NCBI GenBank assembly: GCA_002067065.1
Contig: MVPY01000087.1
Coordinates: 1 to 37,281, forward strand
Length of the DNA: 37,281 nucleotides
Source: Methanobacterium sp. PtaB.Bin024
GTDB taxonomy: Archaea; Methanobacteriota; Methanobacteria; Methanobacteriales; Methanobacteriaceae
Reading direction: 5' to 3'
In this document: piece after piece, positions 21,305 through 28,783 of the stretch
How positions within the stretch are numbered: the first letter of the stretch is position 1
How the letters are laid out: each line of letters starts with the position of its first letter
Notes under the pieces: model-generated
Database searches by the model: none
The model's input: the letters and a program-made list of their open reading frames with translations, nothing else
What the model was told of the DNA's origin: nothing
Position numbers and translations under genes: made by a program

Positions 21305-23815
21305 TTATTTTCCGGGTCTTCCGTATCCTTTAAGTGTTGCAACAATAGTGTTTCTTCCCAGGTAAACGAGTATTGCAGCTATTATCAGGAATATAACTCC
21401 TAAAATAGCTCCGATAGGTAAACCTGAATTACTGGAAGTTCCAGTTGATGCAGAACTGCCCTGTTCTAATGGTAACCCTGGGGCTATTTCATTAGTTGCA
21501 GTTGAAGTACTTACAGTACCTACGGCAGTGGTTAAACCATTCCACGCATTACCTAAAGCACTACTAATGGCAGCAAATCCAGTTCCAACAGTTCCCTGAG
21601 TAGTAGTTCCCTGAGTTGTGGTACCGGGTGTAACAGGTGTTACAGGATCTACATGGGTTAACATTTTCTGGATAGGGTCGCCACCAGCTGCAGTAAGATC
21701 ATTCAGGAAAGCCTGATCTATGTTAGTGGTTTTTGCTACGGTTATAGCTGAAGCCAGAAGTCCTGCATCAGGACCATTGTTCCAAACTTGATCTAAATGC
21801 CAGAAAAGACCTGCTTCCTGTGCATATTTATTCGAAGTATCAGAAGTATATCCTTCAGCTTTCATTGCAGCATTTATGGCAGTGTCATCGTACTGGATGA
21901 GCATTGCTTTACCTGTGTTGGTCACATCATTCCATATAATAAGGATGATGGGGTAGGTTGAGTCGCTACTCTGCATGGCGTAGTAGGTGCCCTGTGATGG
22001 AGAAACACCCCAACCTGCGGTTCTACCAGATATCTGACGATTGGTTTCAGTTGCTCCGGTGAGAGCTAACAGTATGTAGCGTTCGTTTGCACCAAGTGGG
22101 TATTGTTCCTGTAAGTAGCTGGAAAGATCGTACTCTTTGGTGGAACAGATACATCCCACACGTCCAATGGTTCTTATGTAACTGTAAGGAGCGTTAGCTG
22201 CCCATGCGTACTGTATACCTGCAACTGCAGGTATTACGAAGCTTCCACCTAAGAAACCTCCGGTGGCTATTTGAGAAGGACTAATATCTCTTATAGCACT
22301 AGTGGTTAAGGAATAATCATTTGTTGAAGCATTGTATGCAGTGTTGGTTCGCACTCCGTTTATGATCAAACTGTCTATGTCCCTTGTCTGGGCGTAGGTG
22401 GCTCTAGATGCAGAATCTACTTTTACAAAGAGTGCCACTATGTTGGAACTCCAGGTCCATGGGTTTCTAATCTGCAGTATGTTGTCTATTGTAAAACCAA
22501 CAGCGTTGGTAATGCCTGCTGCAATTAAAGCTTCCTGACCTGCACTTACTATACCGTCTATGAATCCAACCAGAGAGTAAGTGTTCAGTAGGTTGACATA
22601 GTATGGTGCTAGGACCACAGCCACGTTACCTGCAGCCAAGTCGTCGGCAGTAAATAATCCACTAGTATATGCGGAATTAAATGCCTGTTGACCTAAGGCG
22701 AACATGCCAGCATAATCAGTTACTGGTATAACATCAGTATTCCAGGTAATACTTGCATCACTTAAACCTGCAATGTAATCATGGTCGATTCCATGACCAT
22801 ATCCCAGGGTGTCATCGTACCATAGGTATGCAATGTCGGCTTCATTCACAGTTTTAAGAGTTTCCACTGTGAACAATGCTGCAGGGTTGGTTTGTAACAG
22901 ATTTAAGATATACAGATTGTACTGAATTTCACTTAAAGTTCCAGCCACTACAGATGTACCAGTTGCGGCTTCAAACTGGCTGGTCAGATCGTTTACCATC
23001 ATTAAAGCCAGGACACCGTACCGGTTACCATTAGCAGTGTTGTAGTTTATGAACGCTGTTTCACCAGGTGTTCCGCTACTAGTGGAGAAGAGGATTTCGT
23101 TGAATCCAAATGTTCCATACATCAGTGCATCATCGTCTGAACCACCGGCAGTGGTTATCACATAGTTTGATCCATTAGGATAGGTTAATGCAAAGCTACG
23201 GGTCATGGCGTAGTTAGCAATGGTACCTGAATTTATTCCTTCGGTAGTGAAAGTCTCTGCCATAAGATCTGCAGGGGCTCCGTTTGCCCAAAGGTTTGCT
23301 ATGCCAATAATGTTATATGCATTGGCACCTAACTGTGATAAAGCATAATTCCACTGTTCTTGGGTCATATCTGAACCTATGTAAACACTATCGCCATTAG
23401 AAATGGTATATGATGAACCAGTTCCAGTTACAGTGTATGTTTTGGCTCTTAAGGCCCCGTTGGTTGCCAGTGACACAAAGGTAAATGTCAAATCTCCATT
23501 GGGATCATTTATACTCAACAAGTTTCCACTACCGTGAGTGATGGCCTGATCAGATGCAAGGGAACTTGTAGTGTCAACCACAGCCTGTGCACCATCTTCA
23601 GTACTTTCACCATTTAAGGTAGCACTTCCAGCAGTGGTAATTACTAAATTAGAGTCAGACTGATCTAAATCCAGGTTTGAATCGACCATTGCAGATTCTG
23701 TAACCTCCTGACCGGACAGATACGAATCACTAGTTGTGTCAGTAGCTGAAGCTGATCCCATAATGGTTACAGTGACCAAAAACGCAACAGCAAGTAGTAT
23801 AACATGTTTTCGCAC
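21305..23815 (-). CDS. Large secreted, C-terminally anchored surface protein
   Basis: An 836-residue protein with an N-terminal signal peptide (hydrophobic residues ~5-24, ending SASA) and a C-terminal helix (GAILGVIFLIIAAILVYLG) with a basic tail, separated from the body by a Thr/Gly/Ser-rich stalk (residues ~715-785, TPGTTTQGTTTQGTVG). The body appears to hold two related halves and contains a single cysteine pair in VGCICST (~residue 555); no other Cys is seen. A histidine cluster, GHGIDHDY, lies near 340. I do not recognise a named domain. The start is ATG 23815 with a near-perfect AGGAGGTGA. Its promoter block is almost identical to that of the ExbB/FecCD operon at 28784, suggesting it is the surface receptor or scaffold of that system. 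Confidence 0.85.
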   Translation of the reverse strand: MRKHVILLAVAFLVTVTIMGSASATDTTSDSYLSGQEVTESAMVDSNLDLDQSDSNLVITTAGSATLNGESTEDGAQAVVDTTSSLASDQAITHGSGNLLSINDPNGDLTFTFVSLATNGALRAKTYTVTGTGSSYTISNGDSVYIGSDMTQEQWNYALSQLGANAYNIIGIANLWANGAPADLMAETFTTEGINSGTIANYAMTRSFALTYPNGSNYVITTAGGSDDDALMYGTFGFNEILFSTSSGTPGETAFINYNTANGNRYGVLALMMVNDLTSQFEAATGTSVVAGTLSEIQYNLYILNLLQTNPAALFTVETLKTVNEADIAYLWYDDTLGYGHGIDHDYIAGLSDASITWNTDVIPVTDYAGMFALGQQAFNSAYTSGLFTADDLAAGNVAVVLAPYYVNLLNTYSLVGFIDGIVSAGQEALIAAGITNAVGFTIDNILQIRNPWTWSSNIVALFVKVDSASRATYAQTRDIDSLIINGVRTNTAYNASTNDYSLTTSAIRDISPSQIATGGFLGGSFVIPAVAGIQYAWAANAPYSYIRTIGRVGCICSTKEYDLSSYLQEQYPLGANERYILLALTGATETNRQISGRTAGWGVSPSQGTYYAMQSSDSTYPIILIIWNDVTNTGKAMLIQYDDTAINAAMKAEGYTSDTSNKYAQEAGLFWHLDQVWNNGPDAGLLASAITVAKTTNIDQAFLNDLTAAGGDPIQKMLTHVDPVTPVTPGTTTQGTTTQGTVGTGFAAISSALGNAWNGLTTAVGTVSTSTATNEIAPGLPLEQGSSASTGTSSNSGLPIGAILGVIFLIIAAILVYLGRNTIVATLKGYGRPGK

Positions 23816-23849
23816 ATTTTCACCTCCTTTTTATTAGTTCTTTTGTCAT

Positions 23850-23916
23850 CATGTCGTCTGTACTCATAAACGACATGTAGTTTTTATGAGTGTTATGAAT
23901 ATTTAAACATATCGTT
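23850..23916 (-). promoter_or_regulatory. Promoter and overlapping inverted repeats of the surface-protein gene
   Basis: On the - strand AACGATATGTTTAAATA (23900-23916) contains the TATA-like element. Just downstream are two interlocking 8-bp inverted repeats: CTCATAAA (23863-23870) with TTTATGAG (23883-23890), and CATGTCGT (23850-23857) with ACGACATG (23870-23877). They share base 23870 and interleave, so only one could form at a time if they act as RNA; as DNA they look like two overlapping operators across the predicted start site. Confidence 0.6.
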
Positions 23917-24083
23917 GGGGCATACTCAAATCTTTTTTAAAAGAAAAAATTGGTCAAAAAAAGATAAATAATGTTTAAATTTTTATTGGGTTTAACAGAG
24001 ATTAGATCTGGATTTAATAGGGATTTTTGGAAAAAATTAGTGTGGAACGATATTTGATGAGGCATTGTTTTAATTTAATTAAT

Positions 24084-25145
24084 TCATTTGCTCTGGACTA
24101 CGAGATCGCATAGGTAAAGTTCATCAAAGAATGGGCACTTTCCCCGGCAATCATCAATTTTCATGCATTGGGAACAATTCAATTTGCATTCTTCGTCCAC
24201 GTAATCACGATAAGATGAGAGAGTTTCCTGCCAAATTTCTTTAAAACTGGATTTTTTCAGATTGTAACTATATTTTTCAGTGTTACAGAATGAACAGGGG
24301 GACACATTCAAATTCTCATCTACATATACAGAGAAAAAGCCACATTCACAACTATCTATGAGGTCGTTATCTGTGTGGGTTGTTTTAAGCAGAATTGGAA
24401 CGAAACATGCGTCAAATCCAATTTTCAGATGGGTTCTAGGTTCATCTACGGCATCCAGGAAGGTTTGTAAAAGAGAGGGTGATCGGATGGTATCTTCAAC
24501 TTGCGCCCGGCCTGTAGGTTTGTAGGTTAAAAAGATCACGGCATTGAATGATTCTAAATAATGATCATATTCTCCCTGTAACATGTGGGTGGCATCTTCC
24601 AGGGTGCTCTGGGAAATCACGTAGTGAATGTTGGCTCTGATTTTTTCCTCTTCAAGGAGTTTTCCCAGTTGAGAAAGTTCATCCAGAGTTAAATTATCCC
24701 GGTAGGGATCCCAGGATATGGCCACGGCACCACAGTATTTACGAGTGATTTCCAGATTTTCAGGGGTGAAAAATTTCCCACAAGTGGTATAATTGGGGAT
24801 TATCCCATAATCTTCCCGAGTTGTTCTGATTATCTCGTTAAAATCAGGATGGAGGAGTGGTTCTCCACCTCCTATGGCTACTTGGAACACACTCCCAAAC
24901 TTTTCATGGGTGAGTTCCTGAAGCACCTGTTTGTAGTCTGTAAGGGGCATGAATTTACCCTTCTCATCACTGTTCCGGTAACAGTAGCTGCAATCGTTGA
25001 TGCAGTAGTTGGATATGGATATATCTGCCAGTTCTGGCCAAGGGGCCATGTAGGGGTTTTGGGAGAAATCATCACCCCAACGCAGGGTCAATCCGGTTTC
25101 AGGAACTGCAATGAAGTTGTATCCTTTGAAATGTTTTCGTATCAT
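24084..25145 (-). CDS. Radical SAM protein with C-terminal cysteine-rich region
   Basis: A 353-residue radical SAM enzyme: C48-x3-C52-x2-C55 (YCINDCSYCYR), GGGEP at ~92-96, and strand motifs FNAVIFLTYKPTGRA. The C-terminal third has seven or more cysteines (CECGFF, SPCSFCN, CKLNCSQC, CRGKCP), the SPASM/twitch-like pattern of enzymes that bind extra Fe-S clusters and modify peptides. The start is ATG 25145. It follows, with a 26-base gap, the gene for a small protein that begins MKIRTDFVTNSSS, so an enzyme/substrate pair is plausible. It differs from NifB, which would have a NifX-like C-terminus; nifB is not in this window. Confidence 0.85.
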   Translation of the reverse strand: MIRKHFKGYNFIAVPETGLTLRWGDDFSQNPYMAPWPELADISISNYCINDCSYCYRNSDEKGKFMPLTDYKQVLQELTHEKFGSVFQVAIGGGEPLLHPDFNEIIRTTREDYGIIPNYTTCGKFFTPENLEITRKYCGAVAISWDPYRDNLTLDELSQLGKLLEEEKIRANIHYVISQSTLEDATHMLQGEYDHYLESFNAVIFLTYKPTGRAQVEDTIRSPSLLQTFLDAVDEPRTHLKIGFDACFVPILLKTTHTDNDLIDSCECGFFSVYVDENLNVSPCSFCNTEKYSYNLKKSSFKEIWQETLSSYRDYVDEECKLNCSQCMKIDDCRGKCPFFDELYLCDLVVQSK

Positions 25146-25171
25146 ATTAATCCAATGGGAATGGTTTTTTC

Positions 25172-25591
25172 CTAATCGCGGGGGTCATCTTCGCATTCAC
25201 AGTCCAGTTCATTGGTTTGAGTTGCTCCCACACCGAAGAGATCCCTACTTCCCCCTTTGATGATGATCCAGTTAATGAGCTTCCACATTTCCTCCTCGGA
25301 AAGATCACTGAAGTCAGTGAAGGCAATCTTCTCAGGATCTATCTTTTCATCCAGTTCAATGGATTTTCCCAGGGCGAACTCTTTAATGGTGAAATAATAT
25401 TCACCAGCTCCCATATGGGTCTTGTAGCCCCCTTTTTTAAGTTCCTCTTTAAGGAAGGTTAATAGTTGTACTCTCCCTTTTTTACCACTTTCTTGGTAGT
25501 ATTTTATGTTATCGTCAACTATGTCATCTTTAATAGTTATTACAAAGCTTGCTGAACTGCTATTGGTTACAAAATCCGTTCTTATTTTCAA
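25172..25591 (-). CDS. Small protein with N-terminal TDFVTNSSS motif, partner of the radical SAM enzyme
   Basis: A 139-residue acidic protein. Its first residues, MKIRTDFVTNSSSASFV, are a motif I recall seeing at the N-termini of many otherwise different hypothetical proteins of anaerobes, often near radical SAM genes. A helical middle follows, then GGYKTHMGAGEYYFTI, and the tail ends in GVGATQTNELDCECEDDPRD with the only two cysteines (CEC). The start is TTG at 25591, supported by AGGAGG seven bases upstream. No membrane segment. A conserved leader and a Cys-containing tail next to a radical SAM gene would fit a peptide-modification substrate; this is inference. Confidence 0.68.
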   Translation of the reverse strand: MKIRTDFVTNSSSASFVITIKDDIVDDNIKYYQESGKKGRVQLLTFLKEELKKGGYKTHMGAGEYYFTIKEFALGKSIELDEKIDPEKIAFTDFSDLSEEEMWKLINWIIIKGGSRDLFGVGATQTNELDCECEDDPRD

Positions 25592-25718
25592 GAAAATCCT
25601 CCTGATATTTTTTTCCTTATTTTCTTTGATTACGGTATGGTTAAGGTGTATACTGTCTGAATTAGTCGATTCTATTTTTTTGCGGAATAATTGTACATTA
25701 TTGGGACTTGTTTTTTCA

Positions 25719-26720
25719 TCAGCTTCTTTTAACCTTTATAAGTTCAGATACAATGCTCACTGCAATTTCCTGGGGTGTTTCTGCATTTATGGATAATCCT
25801 ATTGGGGAGTGCACTTCATTAATTTTTTTTTTATCATAACCACATTCTACCATACGCTCCAGGATCATCTGAACTTTCCTTTTACTTCCGATCATACCCA
25901 AATATTTGGTTTCTCTCTGGAGGGATTCTTCCAGCACGTCCTGGTCATATTGATGTCCACGGGTGACGATCACCACATATTCCTCTCCTTTGAATGATAA
26001 CTGGTCGAATATATCCTGGAAATCTTCTACCCTCACATCATGGACATCAGGGAATCTTTCCCTGTTAGCGAATTCTGCACGATCATCAAGGACTGTTACT
26101 TGAAATCCTAGAGTGGTGGCAAGGGGTGCTATGAACTGTGAAATGTGACCTGCACCAAAGATGTAGAGTGGAGGTGAGGGATGTATTGTTTCAATAAGCT
26201 TTCCATTGATTACATGGGGGGTAATCTTGTGGATATGGTTCTGGAAAAGAGTGTAATCCCTACCGGTGTCTATATGATCACCGGTTACTCTCATATCTCT
26301 TTCAATAAGGGTTTTTTGGAATCCATTATTGTAACTGGTTATTAGGACTCCTTTTTCACCATTTTTCTCCAAGTGTTCCAGGCGTTGATACAGAGGGCGG
26401 TGTTTTTCAAGTGTAGGTTCTAGGAAAACTTCTACATTTCCCCCACAGATCATGCCATTTGAGGCTATTTCTTCTGAATCCATATTTATCTTGATAAGTT
26501 GGGGATTATCATTGCCCATGCTGTCCATGGCCTGTTTTTGGACCATGTATTCTAGATCACCTCCTCCGATGGTGTCATGTGTTCTTCCATCCTCTCCAAT
26601 GAACATTTTAGCACCCACATCACGTGGAGAAGATCCATCCCGTGATATGATGGTGGCTATGGAACCAGTTTTTCCTTTTTCCATATATCCTTCAATTACA
26701 TCGTATATGGTATATTTCAT
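25719..26720 (-). CDS. XdhC/CoxI-family molybdenum-hydroxylase maturation protein
   Basis: A 333-residue protein with both family domains: N-terminal XdhC_CoxI (residues ~1-80, with ATIISRDGSSPRDVGAKMFI and DTIGGGDLEY) and a C-terminal Rossmann domain (~180-330, LYIFGAGHISQFIAPLA, VTVLDDRAEFANRERFP, VIVTRGHQYD, YLGMIGSKRK, HSPIGLSINAETPQEIAVSI). XdhC binds molybdenum cofactor and aids its sulfuration and insertion into xanthine dehydrogenase-type enzymes in bacteria. No xanthine dehydrogenase-type apoenzyme gene is in the window. The start is ATG 26720 with AAAGGAT upstream. It is placed under nitrogen control by the operator at 26915-26937, about 195 bases upstream. Confidence 0.85.
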   Translation of the reverse strand: MKYTIYDVIEGYMEKGKTGSIATIISRDGSSPRDVGAKMFIGEDGRTHDTIGGGDLEYMVQKQAMDSMGNDNPQLIKINMDSEEIASNGMICGGNVEVFLEPTLEKHRPLYQRLEHLEKNGEKGVLITSYNNGFQKTLIERDMRVTGDHIDTGRDYTLFQNHIHKITPHVINGKLIETIHPSPPLYIFGAGHISQFIAPLATTLGFQVTVLDDRAEFANRERFPDVHDVRVEDFQDIFDQLSFKGEEYVVIVTRGHQYDQDVLEESLQRETKYLGMIGSKRKVQMILERMVECGYDKKKINEVHSPIGLSINAETPQEIAVSIVSELIKVKRS

Positions 26721-26914
26721 ATAATCCTTTTTTCTCCATGCTTATTTTAACGTTTATTTATATCTAAAACAGTCTTTAAAATGCTTGTTTTTTTTAATTT
26801 TATAGTTTTATCAGGTTTTGGAAATTTTTGGTGATTTCTGGTTTGTGTCGGATCATCCTCCATGTGTTTTTTGCAATCATTCGTTCTGAGTGTGATGGTG
26901 ATTGAATATCTTAA

Positions 26915-26969
26915 CGGAATAAGGTAACCTACTTCCGACAAGTTGGAATTAGAGTTTTTTAGTATATAA
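26915..26969 (-). promoter_or_regulatory. NrpR-type operator 3 and TATA box upstream of the xdhC-like gene
   Basis: The operator at 26915-26937 differs from the nifH copy at few positions: CGGAA at the outer left, GGTA-ACCTAC-TTCC inside (one mismatch, GGTA for GGAA), then G and ACAA. On the - strand a TTATATACT TATA box is centred near 26965, the same 27-29-base offset as in the other two copies. The transcript would run left toward the xdhC-like gene with a leader of roughly 215 bases. Confidence 0.72.
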
Positions 26970-27298
26970 GTTTTTGGTAGAGATAAAAACACACTAAAAC
27001 AGTTATTCAAATAAATGACAAGTTAAATTTATTTAAAATTTATTCAAAACTACCAATTTGCAGTAATTTTTGTAAAAATGGATAAAAATCTTTATAATAA
27101 CAAAAACATGTGTTATTGGGGTTATTTATTTGGGTTTAAAAAATTCAAATTGAACTGAAAATTGTAGCATATCGATAAAATTGAATATTTTAACTTAAGC
27201 TTTCTTTTTTTTGATATTTATTTCCTGTAAAACATAGAGCTACGAGTTTTGGATTTTAAATGGTATATTTTCACTTAAATGAAGAGTTATCGTATAAA

Positions 27299-27410
27299 TA
27301 AAGAGAAAAAAATAAGATGGGCAGGATACTCGAATGTTGTTGATGAGACATTTTTTGGAGGAGGTATCCTGCCAAGTTATTTCTCTTTTCTATCCATATC
27401 AGATAGAAAA
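27299..27410. ncRNA. Candidate structured RNA (stem-loops, unknown family)
   Basis: A 10-bp perfect stem (GGCAGGATAC at 27320-27329 with GTATCCTGCC at 27364-27373) encloses an inner hairpin (GAATGT 27332-27337 with ACATTT 27348-27353) and a GGAGGAGG strand. The stem is extended outward by GAGAAA...TAA/TTATTTCTC pairing (27303-27315 with 27377-27385). It is followed by a 9-bp hairpin, TTTTCTATC/GATAGAAAA (27386-27394 with 27402-27410), then GGTTTTT. TATA-like sequences at 27253-27270 suit + strand transcription starting near 27282-27295. On the - strand the main hairpin is followed by CATCTTATTTTTTT, so it might instead be the 3' end of the methyltransferase transcript. I know of no matching riboswitch or C/D-box family. 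Confidence 0.5.
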
Positions 27411-27502
27411 GGTTTTTCCGCCAATTTCCATTGGTGAATGTGATTAAAAATCAAATGAAATTCTGTGAATTAATTTTTTCAGGGATTTATTATTAAATGT
27501 CA

Positions 27503-28354
27503 TTATTTTGATTTAGATTTTTCCCACCAGATGAGAACCCATTTAGAGTTATTCCTGGTAAAAGAAAGGCTGCCATCCTGGTTTTTTGTCAGATTTTTTT
27601 CAAGATGTTCTTTTATTATACTTTTTTCTTCCTCATTCAAATCCCCTATTCGCCATCTGATTCTGTCCAGTGCTTCTTCTATATTGGAATAGTAATTGCG
27701 AGTGTTAGATTTCAAAAACTCCACGTTTGCATGGATTCCCATTTCATGTAGGAGATTGTAAACAATAGTGTAATCGGGATGTTGATAACTGTCTCTTCCC
27801 AGAATTTCAGCCATCTCACTTTCAAATTTACGGTTATCAACTCCCCAGAGTGTTATATATACATATTTTTGGGCTATTCTGTTTATTTTTTCCAATTCTG
27901 GTTGTATATCTGCGATCCCGTTTAGAGACCTGGATGCCACCACAACATCATGATGTCCAATTTTATCAGCTTCAACATTTTCTATACCTTTATTGATAAT
28001 TTTAATATTGAATAAGTTTTGATTTGATGCTTTTTCCTGTAAAATATCCAACATTTTCTTGGAAATATCCAGAGCGATAACGGACTTAGCCTTATTTGCT
28101 AAGGGAATTGTGATTACACCATTCCCACACCCAATATCCAGAACAGTGTCTCCAGGTTCTATTTTTATTTTACTGACCAGTTCCTGAGGATAATCATCTT
28201 TCCTCATCCATTCGTCAAATTGGGGGGCTATTTTATCCCATGATTTTGAATTGGTCTTTTTAGGAAGTTTTTCAACAGCTTCCTTCCATAAATCATTCCA
28301 ATTAACTTCAGAATCTTGATTTTTCAGGGATTTATTGGTGTTTATAGGATTCAC
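27503..28354 (-). CDS. Class I SAM-dependent methyltransferase
   Basis: A 283-residue methyltransferase. Motif I is TVLDIGCGNGVITIPLA (residues ~69-86), strand 2 ends ALDISKKMLDIL, then VVVASRSLNGIADIQPELEKINRI and YVYITLWGV. The N-terminal ~60 residues (DLWKEAVEKLP..., SWDKIAPQFDEWM) resemble a substrate-side cap. The start is GTG 28354. AGAGGTGA overlaps this codon, and a TATAAAAT box lies at 28372-28379, so a start site at or next to the GTG and a leaderless mRNA are possible. It is a single-gene unit. Substrate unknown; no metal-binding cysteines. Confidence 0.83.
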   Translation of the reverse strand: MNPINTNKSLKNQDSEVNWNDLWKEAVEKLPKKTNSKSWDKIAPQFDEWMRKDDYPQELVSKIKIEPGDTVLDIGCGNGVITIPLANKAKSVIALDISKKMLDILQEKASNQNLFNIKIINKGIENVEADKIGHHDVVVASRSLNGIADIQPELEKINRIAQKYVYITLWGVDNRKFESEMAEILGRDSYQHPDYTIVYNLLHEMGIHANVEFLKSNTRNYYSNIEEALDRIRWRIGDLNEEEKSIIKEHLEKNLTKNQDGSLSFTRNNSKWVLIWWEKSKSK

Positions 28355-28783
28355 CTCTATCTATTCACTTTATTTTATATTGGTAACTAAACCAGATTTT
28401 TTTGACGCATAGTTCTATTAAGCCAAATTATTATTATGTTTTTAATAAATTTATTATTGATTCAATTTAATCCAGTATGTATTTTTTCTTAAATAATATC
28501 AGAAAAACTTCTTATTTAATTTTAGATTCGATTATAATATTTATTGATTTATTTAAATGTTTGTATGTGTGTTACAACGTGTATAAAGATTCATATGTTT
28601 TTTTATGAATCGTAATCAATTTAAAAAATCATAAAATCTTTTGTTTGGAAAATTTCTATTTAACGATATGTTTATATAGTCTTTTCGTTTTATAAACGAT
28701 TTAATGGATTTAAAAAATTAATAATCAATTTAAAATCTTTGAATTTAAAAATTTTTTAATCTTAATCTTACGAGATGTTAACT
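28355..28783. promoter_or_regulatory. Divergent intergenic region with the promoter of the ExbB/FecCD operon
   Basis: About 430 AT-rich bases. The left end carries the - strand TATA box (28372-28379) of the methyltransferase. On the + strand AACGATATGTTTATATA (28662-28678) holds a TATA box, and the perfect palindrome TCGTTT-TAT-AAACGA (28685-28699) lies at the predicted start site of the operon beginning at 28784. 28400-28650 shows only AT-rich sequence with no ORF I would defend. Confidence 0.68.

Larger units (their letters stand above)
26721..27502. other. 782-base non-coding region between the xdhC-like gene and a methyltransferase
   Basis: The left part (26721-26935) is the predicted long leader of the xdhC-like transcript; it holds a frame of 38 codons on the - strand from an ATG near 26860 (MEDDPTQTRN...) without a ribosome-binding site. 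26915-26969 is the nitrogen operator and TATA box. 27000-27240 is AT-rich with nothing I can name. 27299-27434 holds the structured RNA-like element described separately. Confidence 0.6.

Noticed and set aside
24084..25145. Radical SAM gene as nifB
   Set aside because: No NifX-like C-terminal domain and the wrong motif spacing. nifB must be outside the window.
26747..27010. 87-codon ORF on the - strand upstream of the xdhC-like gene
   Set aside because: It starts upstream of the TATA box and runs through the nitrogen operator, with no ribosome-binding site and low-complexity composition. Only its last 38 codons could lie on the predicted transcript.
27338..27347. TGATGAG in the RNA element as a C/D-box sRNA box C
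   Set aside because: No matching box D (CTGA) or C'/D' pair at proper distance.
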